Origin: Alistipes sp. | Lineage (GTDB): Bacteria > Bacteroidota > Bacteroidia > Bacteroidales > Rikenellaceae | DNA: 64,000 nt | Direction of reading: 5' to 3' | Assembly (NCBI GenBank): GCA_021202985.1 | Contig: JAJQCA010000084.1 | Coordinates: forward strand, 1 to 64,000 | In this document: positions 17,297 to 26,030 of the stretch, in pieces | Layout of the letters: each line of letters opens with the position of its first letter | How positions within the stretch are numbered: the stretch's first letter is position 1 | Position numbers and translations under genes: made by a program | Notes under the pieces: generated by a model | The model's database searches: none | What the model was told of the DNA's origin: nothing | The model's input: the letters and a program-made list of their open reading frames with translations, nothing else

Positions 17297-18625
17297 ATGA
17301 TTAAGAAACTCATAGAGTTTTTCAGGCACGGCCTATGGCAGAAGTCCACACTGGACGAAAACGGTAAACCCCAGGAGAGGTGGTTTATCCGGCCGTTCCG
17401 TATTTCGGCCTATACCATCAGCGGACTGGCCGAGCACGGGGTGGGGGTTCGCGCGGCCGCGCTCACTATGTACACGCTCATGTCCATCGTTCCGGTGGCG
17501 GCCCTTATCTTCGGAATAGTAAAGGGGTTCGGGCTGGAGTCAAGTCTCAACGACTACCTCTATACGGAGTTTCCTCAGTATTCTACCATAATCGACAACG
17601 TTATCGAGTTCGCCAACAATATGCTGATGCGCACCCGTGGTGGTATCGTAGCCTCGGTCGGCTTCCTGGTCCTGTTCTGGTCGGTTATTAAAGTGTTCGG
17701 GAATGTCGAAAAAGCATTCAACAATATCTGGGAGATTAAGAAGCAGAGGTCGCTGGCCCGAAAGTTTAGCGACTATGTTACCGTGGTGGTGGTGGCTCCA
17801 ATTCTTTGGCTTGTTTCGAGCGGTTTGGTCCGCTACGTAAGGATAAGGCTGGAGACGCTTTCGGGTTCCACATGGTTCGTGGATATACTGTTCGGACTGC
17901 TATCCCTTGTGGTGCTGTGGCTCATGTTCGCGTTCGTTTACTACGTGATGCCGAACACGAAGGTTAAATTCAGGGGGGCGCTGGTTGCCGGTATAATCGC
18001 CGGTACCTGCTTCCAGATATTCCAGGTAGGCTATGTGCTGGTACAAAAGTATATAACGAGTTACAACGTAATTTACGGTAGTTTCGCCGCCCTTCCACTG
18101 TTCCTTATTTGGTTACAGGCCAGTTGGATGATACTGCTGGTGGGTGCCGAACTGTCGTTCGCATACCAGAACATCTCCCAGTACGAGCAGGAGCGCGAAT
18201 CTCTCCATATGAGCTATGACAACCGCAGGAAAGTGATGCTGGCGGCGATGCTGGTTATCGTCAAGCATTACACGGAGAACCGTGGTCCGGTCAATTCGGA
18301 ACAGGTGGCGGCCGAACTCAACATGCCGACGCGTATAGTAAGGGACGTTATTTTCGATATGGAGAATGCCGGGTTGGTTGCCGGCGTGGTAAATGTCAAC
18401 GACGAGAAAACCGATTACTATATTCCGGCAAAGGATGCCCACAATATAACCGTTTCGGACGTAATAGACGGTGTGGAGGGTTCCAGTACCATGCAGGCCG
18501 GTATCACCTACCAGGGTAACGAAAGCCTGAATAAAGTGACCGATATTGTCGACAGCATGAAGGAACTGGTGGCCGGCTCCAGATATAACGTAAAACTAAC
18601 TGACCTGACAGATACAGAAACATGA
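17297..18625 (+). CDS. YihY/BrkB-family inner-membrane protein with C-terminal winged-helix part
   Basis: 442 residues. About 40-290 form the YihY/virulence-factor BrkB membrane domain with six helices and the characteristic GVRAAALTMYTLMSIVPVAALIFG and WLQASWMILLVGAELSFAYQN segments. The remainder (about 300-442) is soluble and looks like a winged helix (VNSEQVAAELNMPTRIVRDVIFDMENAG). The family was once called ribonuclease BN in error; its real role is unknown. It starts a plus-strand run: its stop overlaps the next start (ATGA), tying it to the DUF2520 and kdsC genes. Confidence 0.88.
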   Translation: MIKKLIEFFRHGLWQKSTLDENGKPQERWFIRPFRISAYTISGLAEHGVGVRAAALTMYTLMSIVPVAALIFGIVKGFGLESSLNDYLYTEFPQYSTIIDNVIEFANNMLMRTRGGIVASVGFLVLFWSVIKVFGNVEKAFNNIWEIKKQRSLARKFSDYVTVVVVAPILWLVSSGLVRYVRIRLETLSGSTWFVDILFGLLSLVVLWLMFAFVYYVMPNTKVKFRGALVAGIIAGTCFQIFQVGYVLVQKYITSYNVIYGSFAALPLFLIWLQASWMILLVGAELSFAYQNISQYEQERESLHMSYDNRRKVMLAAMLVIVKHYTENRGPVNSEQVAAELNMPTRIVRDVIFDMENAGLVAGVVNVNDEKTDYYIPAKDAHNITVSDVIDGVEGSSTMQAGITYQGNESLNKVTDIVDSMKELVAGSRYNVKLTDLTDTET

Positions 18626-19395
18626 CGGATACAGTCATAATTGGCAGCGGTAACCTTGCCTGGGTGATTACCGATGCACTTACTCGCCGGGGTTACCCTC
18701 CCAAACAGATATTTGCCCGCAACACGGCGGATGGAATTAAGGTGGCCTCTATAGCCGGCTGCGCTTTCGCCAGCGACCCCGCCGCGCTCCAAACGGCAGG
18801 GCTGTACATACTCGCGGTCTCGGATCGTGCGATTCCTTCGCTGGCTTCCTCGCTCGACTTCGGGGACGCGGTCGTTGCTCACACTGCCGGTAGCACGGCT
18901 TTATCCGCCCTTCCCGGTAATGTGAAGCATAAGGGCGTTTTCTATCCCTTGCAGACTTTCACCAAAGGGAGGGAGATTGATTTCAGCGGAATACCCGTTT
19001 TTATCGAGGGCTCTGACGAGATGGCCCTTTCCGCCATGCGGGAACTCGCGGAGGCGCTGGGCACGGAACCGCAGTTGCTGGAGTCCGAAAAACGGGCCGT
19101 GCTTCATGCCGCGGCGGTCTTCGCCTGCAATTTTACAAATTACATGTATACGGTCGGAGAGGAACTCGCCGCAGATGCGGGTCTGGACTTCGGGGTGCTC
19201 AAACCGCTTATAACGGAAACCGCGGCCAAAGCCGTGGCTGCAGCATCACCGCTCGAAACCCAGACGGGTCCTGCCATCCGGAACGACTTCCAGACGAAGA
19301 GTCTCCACTGCGAACTGTTGCGAGAGAAGCCGGATTTGAAAAATATTTATATCAACCTGAGCAAAAGCATATGGGAAACTTCAAAGAAGATATAG
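18622..19395 (+). CDS. Rossmann-like, DUF2520-domain NAD(P)-binding protein
   Basis: 257 residues. The N-terminus TVIIGSGNLAWVITDAL is a GxGNxA dinucleotide-binding fold like ProC and F420-dependent reductases, and the C-terminal helical half (about 125-250) corresponds to DUF2520. The enzyme reaction is not known. It overlaps yihY by 4 bp and kdsC by 25 bp, so the three are translationally linked. Confidence 0.85.
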   Translation: MTDTVIIGSGNLAWVITDALTRRGYPPKQIFARNTADGIKVASIAGCAFASDPAALQTAGLYILAVSDRAIPSLASSLDFGDAVVAHTAGSTALSALPGNVKHKGVFYPLQTFTKGREIDFSGIPVFIEGSDEMALSAMRELAEALGTEPQLLESEKRAVLHAAAVFACNFTNYMYTVGEELAADAGLDFGVLKPLITETAAKAVAAASPLETQTGPAIRNDFQTKSLHCELLREKPDLKNIYINLSKSIWETSKKI

Positions 19396-19907
19396 CCAGC
19401 GTCAAGGCATTCGTCTTCGACGTCGATGGGGTATTCACGGACGGAGGTATAATACCTCTGCCCGACGGGGATTTTATCCGGAAATACAACGCCAAGGACG
19501 GATATGCCATAGCCTTCGCGCTCAGGGCCGGTTATAAAGTTTGCATTATCACCGGCGGGAGGGGTAAAACGCTCGAACTCCGGTTCCGCACACTGGGTGT
19601 AACCGAGTTCCACTCAAATGTACCGGACAAAGTGGCGGTACTTAAAGATTTTATGGATCGCAACGGTCTCGCACGGGAGGAGGTTATGTTTATGGGCGAC
19701 GACATTCCCGACCTGGAGGCCATGCAATACAGCGGAATGCCTGTCTGCCCGGCCGACTCTTCGGTGGAGATACTGGCCGTGGCACGGTATGTTTCGCAGT
19801 ATCGTGGCGGCGAAGGTTGTGTGAGGGATGTGGTGGAGCAAACTCTCCGCTCGCAGGGCAGGTGGGCCAAGGACTCTTACGGAGTAACCACCGTCCCTTC
19901 GGCATGA
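19371..19907 (+). CDS. kdsC: HAD-family phosphatase, KdsC type (KDO-8-phosphate phosphatase)
   Basis: Dephosphorylates 3-deoxy-D-manno-octulosonate 8-phosphate for lipid A core synthesis. HAD motif I is FDVDGVFTDG (about residue 17), motif II ITGG, motif III the conserved Lys in PDKVAVL and motif IV FMGDDIPDLEAM. 178 residues without a cap domain fits subclass C0 (KdsC/YrbI tetramers). The start lies inside the DUF2520 gene, and the stop overlaps the next gene as ATGA. lpxB at 49.6 kb serves the same pathway. Confidence 0.9.
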   Translation: MGNFKEDIASVKAFVFDVDGVFTDGGIIPLPDGDFIRKYNAKDGYAIAFALRAGYKVCIITGGRGKTLELRFRTLGVTEFHSNVPDKVAVLKDFMDRNGLAREEVMFMGDDIPDLEAMQYSGMPVCPADSSVEILAVARYVSQYRGGEGCVRDVVEQTLRSQGRWAKDSYGVTTVPSA

Positions 19908-20777
19908 GGCGGTTTGTACTTTTGCTGTTGTCATTCATAGCGGCTGCGGCGGCTGCCCAGCCCGTTACGCTCAGGGGCCGTGTGTATTCGTCGATAGATC
20001 GCGAGCCGCTTATCGGAGCCATCATACTGGTGAAGGACACTTCGAACGGAACGGGCTCCGGAATAGACGGCGAGTATAGCCTCGAGTGTAATTACGGAGA
20101 CGAATTACACATAAGCTACCTCGGATATGATCCCCAATATTGGATCGTCTCCTCCCCGCAGAAAGATTTTTATCTCGACGAGATTCCCCCCGCATTGGAA
20201 TGGACCCTTTTTAAATCTACTAACAGGCACACCCTGTCGGCGTCGTTTACCATTTCCACCCGTAGTGGGGAGCCGGGAGTAATGGTAAAGTACAGGTTCT
20301 CGCCCTTTTTCGATACATTTCCCAATGAATACGGGTTCCGTCCTCCCCGCGACAGATTTAGACGCTTTTTTTTCTTTTACGGCCTCCGTATCTAAGTTAA
20401 GATGGGATGAGGATGCGGTCCTTTCTGCAGGTATTGAAAAAACCCACCGGCTAATATGGTTTAGTAGGTCCCGTTCCGTGCTCGAACTCTACGAGGGTGT
20501 AGGCGGCTACTTCCTGGCGGGGCACCGCTCAGGCATCAGCCACGGCGGTGCGACCATCCAGGCAGGTATACGTTACCGGGGCCGGACCTTATTGCGTAAC
20601 AAAATATATATGGATTATTCTGCCGGTTACCACCACTACTTCGGCAATACACGGCTGAACCATGTGAATTTGCTGAGCATCAATTTCTACCTCAAAAGGC
20701 GTATTGCAATGTCCGGAGGTAATTCCGACCTTTCTGGCAGGGGTAACTTCCTCGACCGGCCGCTGATGACTTTTTAA
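19904..20777 (+). pseudogene. Frameshifted outer-membrane protein with carboxypeptidase-regulatory-like domain
   Basis: Starts by ATGA overlap with kdsC. Signal peptide (MRRFVLLLLSFIAAAAAAQ), then a CarboxypepD_reg-like beta-sandwich (about 22-90: LRGRVYSSIDREPLIGAIIL ... SYLGYD), then barrel-like strands. In the first frame it stops at 20395, right after a run of eight T (20366-20373). Removing one T joins it to the frame running to 20777, which continues as amphipathic strands and ends LMTF, a typical outer-membrane terminal Phe. The joined product would be 290 residues. Either the gene is broken, it is phase-variable through the T-run, or the T-run is miscalled. Confidence 0.7.
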
Positions 20778-20779
20778 GT

Positions 20780-20991
20780 GGACTGTTGACGGTATTGAAT
20801 AACCGTATAGGTAAGGTGGATGTAAGCGGGATAAAATCGGATATATGTACGCTACCGTAGCGGGCGACGGCCGGATCGATTTGGCCGGCCGGACACGTAC
20901 ATGCAGTATGGACCTATATGGGGAAGGTGGAGATATCGATTATATCGGCCTAAAGATTAAGGCGCTGAGCTACAAACGGCACCGTGACTGA
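20780..20991 (+). pseudogene. Decayed GIN-domain (DUF2807-like) fragment
   Basis: No long ORF, but two frames carry repetitive beta-strand sequence typical of the GIN (head/autotransporter-adhesin-like, DUF2807) family. One reads GKVDVSGIKSDICT before a stop at about 20863. The other, from 20854 in a different frame, reads TVAGDGRIDLAGRT ... DLYGEGGDIDYIGLKIKAL and stops at 20989-20991. The first part of a normal gene is absent. It follows directly on the frameshifted outer-membrane protein, so both may be remnants of one envelope locus. Assignment by eye only. Confidence 0.45.
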
Positions 20992-21013
20992 TTGCCCGAA
21001 GCCACTGGCTATA

Positions 21014-21047
21014 AAGGGAGGCCCGGGCCTCCCTTGTGTTTTTTTAT
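21014..21047 (+). terminator. Rho-independent terminator
   Basis: Palindrome AAGGGAGGCCCGGGCCTCCC (from 21014, closing with TT) followed by GTG and seven T. It ends the plus-strand yihY-kdsC cluster against the convergent prfC. Confidence 0.85.
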
Positions 21048-21104
21048 CCTTTATGAAATTCGGGTTATTCCTTTCGATAATTTGAAGAAAGCATCAATGA
21101 GCTT

Positions 21105-22682
21105 TTAAAATTCCGAGGTGAAATGGAATCGGATATCCGGGAATTTTTCCTGTGCTAAACTGAGGCCGTAGCTCGTGTCGGCTAGGAACACATCCCGGCC
21201 GTGCTTGTCGATGGCCATATTGGCGTGTTTCCGCTTCATAAAATCCGCCAGTTGCTCTGCGTTATCGCTCTCAATCCAGCACGCCTTGTGTATCTGTATC
21301 GGCTCGTATTTGCACATGGCGTTGTATTCGTGCTCCAGCCGGTACTGGATAACCTCGAATTGCAGGGCGCCCACAGTGCCGATTATTTTGCGTCCGTTCA
21401 GGCGGCTGGTGAATAGCTGGGCCACCCCCTCGTCCATAAGCTGGTCAATGCCTTTGGAAAGTTGTTTGAACTTCTCCGGCGAGGCGTTCTCGATGTAGCG
21501 GAACAGTTCCGGTGAAAACGAGGGTATCCCAGTGAACCTCAGTTTCTCGCCCTCCGTAAATGTGTCGCCTATCTTGAAATTTCCCGTGTCGTGCAGCCCG
21601 ACAATATCTCCCGGAAAGGCCTCGTCCACGATTGATTTCTTCTCGGCCATAAAAGCCGTGGGGGAGGAAAATTTCATATTCTTTCCGCTACGTACGTGGA
21701 GGTAGGGTTTATTGCGTTCGAAGGTTCCCGAGCATATTTTGAGAAATGCGATGCGGTCGCGGTGGTTAGGGTCCATATTGGCGTGTATCTTGAAAACGAA
21801 GCCGGTCAGTTTCTCCTCGTAGGGGTCCACCTCGCGCTGCTCGGTCGTCGACGGGCGCGGCGACGGGGCGATTTTTATGAAGCAGTCGAGCAGTTCACGT
21901 ACCCCGAAATTGTTAATCGCGCTGCCGAAAAATACCGGGGCCAGTTCCCCGCGCAGGTATGCGTCGCGCTCGAAAGTATCGTAGACGCCTTCCACCAGTT
22001 CGAGGTCCTCCTTGAGCCGGGCGGTGAACGGAGAAATATAGTCGTCCAGCCGCGCGTCGTCCAGCGTTATATCGATAGTCTCCCCGTCCGCCGTCTGGCG
22101 GTTTTCGGTCAGGAACAGCGACAGATTGTTTTCATAAAGGTTATAGACACCCTTGAATGTCGGCCCGTTGCTGACCGGGAAGGCCAGCGGGCGCACCCGT
22201 ATCTTCAATTCGCTCTCAACCTCGTCCAGCAGGTCGAAAGGGTCTTTAGACGGGCGGTCCATCTTATTGATAAAGACCATCACGGGGGTCTTTCGCATCC
22301 GGCAGACTTCCATCAGTTTTCGCGTCTGCGTCTCCACACCCTTCGCCCCGTCGATAACGATTATCACGCTGTCAACCGCCGTGAGGGTGCGGTAGGTATC
22401 TTCCGCGAAATCCTCGTGGCCAGGGGTGTCGAGGATGTTTATTTTGGTGCCCTTGTAGTCGAAACCCATTACCGAGGTGGCGACCGATATGCCCCTCTGC
22501 CGCTCGATTTCCATAAAGTCGGACGTTGCCCCCCTTTTAATCTTATTGCTCTTCACCGCACCGGCCACATGTATGGCTCCGCCGAAAAGCAGTAGCTTTT
22601 CCGTTAGTGTAGTCTTTCCCGCGTCAGGATGGCTTATTATGGCGAATGTCCTCCGCCTGTCTATCTCTTCCCTAAGGGCCAT
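21105..22682 (-). CDS. prfC: Peptide chain release factor 3
   Basis: Translational GTPase that recycles RF1/RF2. From the ATG at 22682 it has 525 residues ([15 protein letters not shown]); the frame is open for 24 further codons upstream without family similarity. G1 [13 protein letters not shown], switch I region [11 protein letters not shown]3 DTPGHEDF and G4 NKMDR are all present, followed by domains II and III. prfA lies at 28.6 kb, so two release-factor genes share this window. nadB is 110 bp upstream on the same strand. Confidence 0.96.
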   Translation of the reverse strand: MALREEIDRRRTFAIISHPDAGKTTLTEKLLLFGGAIHVAGAVKSNKIKRGATSDFMEIERQRGISVATSVMGFDYKGTKINILDTPGHEDFAEDTYRTLTAVDSVIIVIDGAKGVETQTRKLMEVCRMRKTPVMVFINKMDRPSKDPFDLLDEVESELKIRVRPLAFPVSNGPTFKGVYNLYENNLSLFLTENRQTADGETIDITLDDARLDDYISPFTARLKEDLELVEGVYDTFERDAYLRGELAPVFFGSAINNFGVRELLDCFIKIAPSPRPSTTEQREVDPYEEKLTGFVFKIHANMDPNHRDRIAFLKICSGTFERNKPYLHVRSGKNMKFSSPTAFMAEKKSIVDEAFPGDIVGLHDTGNFKIGDTFTEGEKLRFTGIPSFSPELFRYIENASPEKFKQLSKGIDQLMDEGVAQLFTSRLNGRKIIGTVGALQFEVIQYRLEHEYNAMCKYEPIQIHKACWIESDNAEQLADFMKRKHANMAIDKHGRDVFLADTSYGLSLAQEKFPDIRFHFTSEF

Positions 22683-22792
22683 AGTTATATCGTTTGTTTG
22701 AAAATTCTTTAATACTGTTATATGCGGCCGGCCGCGAACGGTGGCAGCCCGCATTTATTTTTCCTGCTTTATTGGGCAGTAGTTAAAGTAGA

Positions 22793-24370
22793 TTACATTT
22801 CAACGGCATTGAGCATGGGATAATCGAGGGAGTAGTGCAGCCCGACGCTCTGTTTTAGTTGCTGGGCCTGTTTTATTATAAGGTAACCCACGGTAATCAT
22901 ATTACGAAGTTCGCACAGGTTCTGGCTCAGGGTCGATTTAAGGTAAAGTTCCTCGGTCTCCTGGAATATTATCGCCAGCCTTCGCATCGCTCGTTCCAGT
23001 CGCAGGTCCGAGCGGACGATTCCCACATAGTTGCTCATAATCTGCTGCATTTCCCTGTAGTTCTGCGTGATCAGCACCATCTCCTCGGGGCTGCTGGTTC
23101 CTTCATCGTTCCAGTCGGGAATACTCCCCTGTAATCCGATTTCCGGCAGCTTTGCCGACGAATGGACGGCGGCAAGGTCGGCATACACGGCCGCCTCTAT
23201 AAGGGAGTTAGATGCAAGCCGGTTGGCCCCGTGCAGGCCCGTGGACGAGGTCTCCCCGAGAGCGTACAGGTTGGCAATCGACGACTGTCCATGGTAATCC
23301 ACCTTGACCCCTCCGCAGCAATAATGCGCGGCCGGTACCACGGGTATCCACTCCTTGGTAATATCTATACCTATGCTCAGGCACTTTTCATAGATGTGAG
23401 GGAAGTGTGAAATCACCTCGTCAGCAGGCCGGTGTGTTACGTCGAGGTAAACGAAATCCTCTCCCCGGGTTTTAAGTTCGTGGTCGATGCTCCGGGCCAC
23501 GATATCGCGCGGTGCGAGAGAACCCATATGGTGATACTTCTCCATAAATTCCCGCCCGTTGCTCAGTTTGAGAATTGCACCGAAACCGCGCATGGCCTCG
23601 GATATGAGAAAAGAAGGACTTTCGCCCGGGTTGTAGAGTGAGGTGGGATGGAACTGTATAAACTCCATGTTTTCCGTCATTCCCTTGGCCCTGTGGACCA
23701 TGGCTATACCGTCACCCGTAGCAACGGGCGGGTTTGTGGTAGTGTGGTAGATATTTCCAACCCCGCCGGTCGACAGGACGGTGACCTTCGACAGTATTTT
23801 AAGTATATTGCCCGTCTTCAGGTTCAGCACATAGGCCCCGTAGCAGGTTATATCCGTCGAATGTTTGGTAACCAGTTGCCCGAGGTGGTGCTGGGTGATG
23901 ATATCTACGGCGAAATGATGCTCCAATACCTCGATGTTGGGATGGCGTTTGACCTGACGGATAAGGGCGCGTTCGATTTCAGCGCCGGTATAGTCTTTAT
24001 GATGTAGGATGCGCTTTTCGGAATGGCCGCCTTCTCGGGCCAGGTCATACCGGCCGGAGGCAGTTTTATCGAATTTCACGCCCCATTGCACCAGTTCGCT
24101 AATAGCTGCCGGAGCCCGCGTCACCACTGTCTCCACCGCCACCGGGTCGCACAAGCCGGCCCCGCAGACAAGTGTGTCCTCAATATGTTTTTCGAATGTA
24201 TCGGGCGGGTAGGTGACGCAGCAGATGCCCCCTTGGGCATATTCCGTATTACTCTCGTGCATTTCACCTTTGGTTACGACCAGGACTCTCCCGGTGTCGG
24301 CCACCTTCAGGGCATAACTCAGTCCGGCTATACCGCTGCCGATAACCAGGTAATCGGTTCCTTTTTCCAT
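22793..24370 (-). CDS. nadB: L-aspartate oxidase
   Basis: FAD enzyme oxidising aspartate to iminoaspartate, the first step of NAD synthesis. N-terminal dinucleotide-binding motif VIGSGIAGLSYAL, the fumarate-reductase-like REGGHS and HGANRLASNSLIEA segments, and a C-terminal helical domain with RRLAIIFQETEELY. 525 residues is normal. It begins 5 bp after the end of the GH25 gene and probably shares its transcript. The next enzyme of the pathway (nadA) is not in view; nadC is at 7.3 kb. Confidence 0.96.
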   Translation of the reverse strand: MEKGTDYLVIGSGIAGLSYALKVADTGRVLVVTKGEMHESNTEYAQGGICCVTYPPDTFEKHIEDTLVCGAGLCDPVAVETVVTRAPAAISELVQWGVKFDKTASGRYDLAREGGHSEKRILHHKDYTGAEIERALIRQVKRHPNIEVLEHHFAVDIITQHHLGQLVTKHSTDITCYGAYVLNLKTGNILKILSKVTVLSTGGVGNIYHTTTNPPVATGDGIAMVHRAKGMTENMEFIQFHPTSLYNPGESPSFLISEAMRGFGAILKLSNGREFMEKYHHMGSLAPRDIVARSIDHELKTRGEDFVYLDVTHRPADEVISHFPHIYEKCLSIGIDITKEWIPVVPAAHYCCGGVKVDYHGQSSIANLYALGETSSTGLHGANRLASNSLIEAAVYADLAAVHSSAKLPEIGLQGSIPDWNDEGTSSPEEMVLITQNYREMQQIMSNYVGIVRSDLRLERAMRRLAIIFQETEELYLKSTLSQNLCELRNMITVGYLIIKQAQQLKQSVGLHYSLDYPMLNAVEM

Positions 24371-24375
24371 TGAGC

Positions 24376-25068
24376 CTACCTTATGGTATATTTTTTAAGG
24401 TCTTTCTCCGTGCCGGCAAATACGTTCCGGTCCACATTTCCCCGGATTCCATGCAATCTGTGCGACTCCGTATGCTGCCAGAAACGCCACGGATGATGCG
24501 CCGGATTACCGCGATAGTCGGCCAGCCAGAGGTTGTAGCGACCCGGCGGGAAATCCGCCTGAAGGTACTGCTCGTAAAATAAAGTGGAGCAGTATATTAT
24601 AGGGTTTACACCATAATGTTTCCTTATCACTTTGCAGAACTCTTTGGCCTCGCGCACCATCTTCTCGGGGTCGGTCAAAAAACGGTGTTTCTCGATATCC
24701 AATACCGGCAGCAGGTTGCCGGTACCCAGACCGGCCGCGCTGATGAAATTCTCGGCCTGTTCCCTGCCCGGGGTGCGATGGCCGAAGAAGTGATAGGCTC
24801 CGCGCAGGATACCAAGTTCGTCCAGTCTGGCCGCGTTCTTTTCGTAGGTCGGGTCGACAATAAGCGTGCCTTCAGTGGCTTTGAGGAAGACGAAATAGGG
24901 AGCGTTCCGTTCAGCCACCGCCGCCCAGTCGATATTCTGCTGGTGTCTCGAGACGTCTATACCCCAAACCTCATAATCCTCGTGCGTTCGGCCGGTATGG
25001 TCGGTGCCGCACGACCACATCACGGTCAGTAACAAAAACGGTAAAATTATACTCGGAAGGAACCGCAT
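24376..25068 (-). CDS. GH25-family lysozyme (muramidase), exported
   Basis: Cleaves the muramic acid-glucosamine bond of peptidoglycan. GH25 landmarks: WGIDVSRHQQNIDW, FLKATEG, GAYHFF, the catalytic LPVLDIE pair and IIYCSTLFYEQYL, ending with WQHT. The N-terminal hydrophobic stretch PSIILPFLLLTVMWSC suggests a signal peptide, perhaps a lipoprotein with the Cys as anchor. I prefer the ATG at 25068 (230 residues) because it puts the signal at the end; another ATG lies 12 codons upstream. nadB follows 5 bp later, a pairing without obvious functional link. Confidence 0.88.
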   Translation of the reverse strand: MRFLPSIILPFLLLTVMWSCGTDHTGRTHEDYEVWGIDVSRHQQNIDWAAVAERNAPYFVFLKATEGTLIVDPTYEKNAARLDELGILRGAYHFFGHRTPGREQAENFISAAGLGTGNLLPVLDIEKHRFLTDPEKMVREAKEFCKVIRKHYGVNPIIYCSTLFYEQYLQADFPPGRYNLWLADYRGNPAHHPWRFWQHTESHRLHGIRGNVDRNVFAGTEKDLKKYTIR

Positions 25069-25101
25069 CAGGGAATTTATATAGGTTAATGAAAAACGGT
25101 G

Positions 25102-25109
25102 CAAAGTTA
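25102..25109 (-). promoter_or_regulatory. Possible promoter (-7) for the GH25-nadB transcript
   Basis: TAACTTTG on the minus strand fits the -7 consensus TAnnTTTG and would start RNA about 30 nt before the GH25 ATG at 25068; that also favours this ATG over the one at 25104. No TTTG at the -33 position. Confidence 0.4.
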
Positions 25110-25152
25110 TGAATTTAATACAGTAAGATACATCGTCTAAAGTAAAACCGGC

Positions 25153-25986
25153 TTAATGACTATATATTTTCCAGTACACGGCACCGGCCCATCCCCCTTC
25201 AGTGGAAACTTCGCCACGGACCAACCCTGCGGCGACAGCGCACTCTTCTATGGCCGGCAGGTCCTCTTCCAGTATACCACTTATTATAAGTACCCCGGCG
25301 GCAACGATAAGGCGGGAATATTCCTTTATATCCCGGCACAGGACGTTGCGGTTAATATTGGCAAGTACTATATCGTACTCCCGTCCGGGCACTGCCGTCA
25401 CATCGCCGAGAATAGGCGTAACCCTGTCCTCCACCCCGTTCACTGCTATATTCTCCATGCAGTTGTTATATGCCCACTCGTCTATATCTACGGCATCAAC
25501 CGATGCCGCTCCGCACAGGGCCGCGATTATGGAAAGCACCCCGGTGCCGCTTCCCATATCCAGAACCCTGTGCCCTCTGAAATCGATTGCGTCCATCAAT
25601 GTCGTTACGAGCCTGGTTGTGGCATGGTGGCCGGTACCGAAGGACATTTTGGGCATTATAACTACGTCGGTGAGCCCCTCCGGTGCCGGGTCGTGGAAAG
25701 GAGCACGTATATGGACCTTGCCGGCTGTGACCGGCTCGAACGACGATTCCCATTCGGCGTTCCAATTCCGCTCCGGTATAAGTTGTTCGGTACACCGGGC
25801 GCCGGTCGAGCGCAAAAGGGTCTCTATCGCGTCACGGTTGCTTTCCATCTCGGCGGCAGGTATATATGCTTTCAGTTCCGTTGAGGTGGTTTCGAAACTC
25901 TCGAACGGAAAGTCCGAAAGCAGGGCCATCGTTATTTCGGCCTGCTCGGTGTCGGCACAGGGTACGGTTACCTCGATATAGTCCAT
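25153..25986 (-). CDS. prmA: Ribosomal protein L11 methyltransferase
   Basis: SAM-dependent trimethylation of ribosomal protein L11. Substrate-recognition domain (about 1-85), then the methyltransferase core with motif I VLDMGSGTGVLSI (about 145) and the active-site loop segment VLANINRNVL (the NPPY-equivalent of this family). 277 residues is usual for Bacteroidota. It is transcribed away from xerD across a 44-bp gap. Confidence 0.95.
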   Translation of the reverse strand: MDYIEVTVPCADTEQAEITMALLSDFPFESFETTSTELKAYIPAAEMESNRDAIETLLRSTGARCTEQLIPERNWNAEWESSFEPVTAGKVHIRAPFHDPAPEGLTDVVIMPKMSFGTGHHATTRLVTTLMDAIDFRGHRVLDMGSGTGVLSIIAALCGAASVDAVDIDEWAYNNCMENIAVNGVEDRVTPILGDVTAVPGREYDIVLANINRNVLCRDIKEYSRLIVAAGVLIISGILEEDLPAIEECAVAAGLVRGEVSTEGGWAGAVYWKIYSH

Positions 25987-26030
25987 CTTGGGGGAATTTG
26001 TTAATTTAGCGTCTGTAAAGTTAGGGTTTT

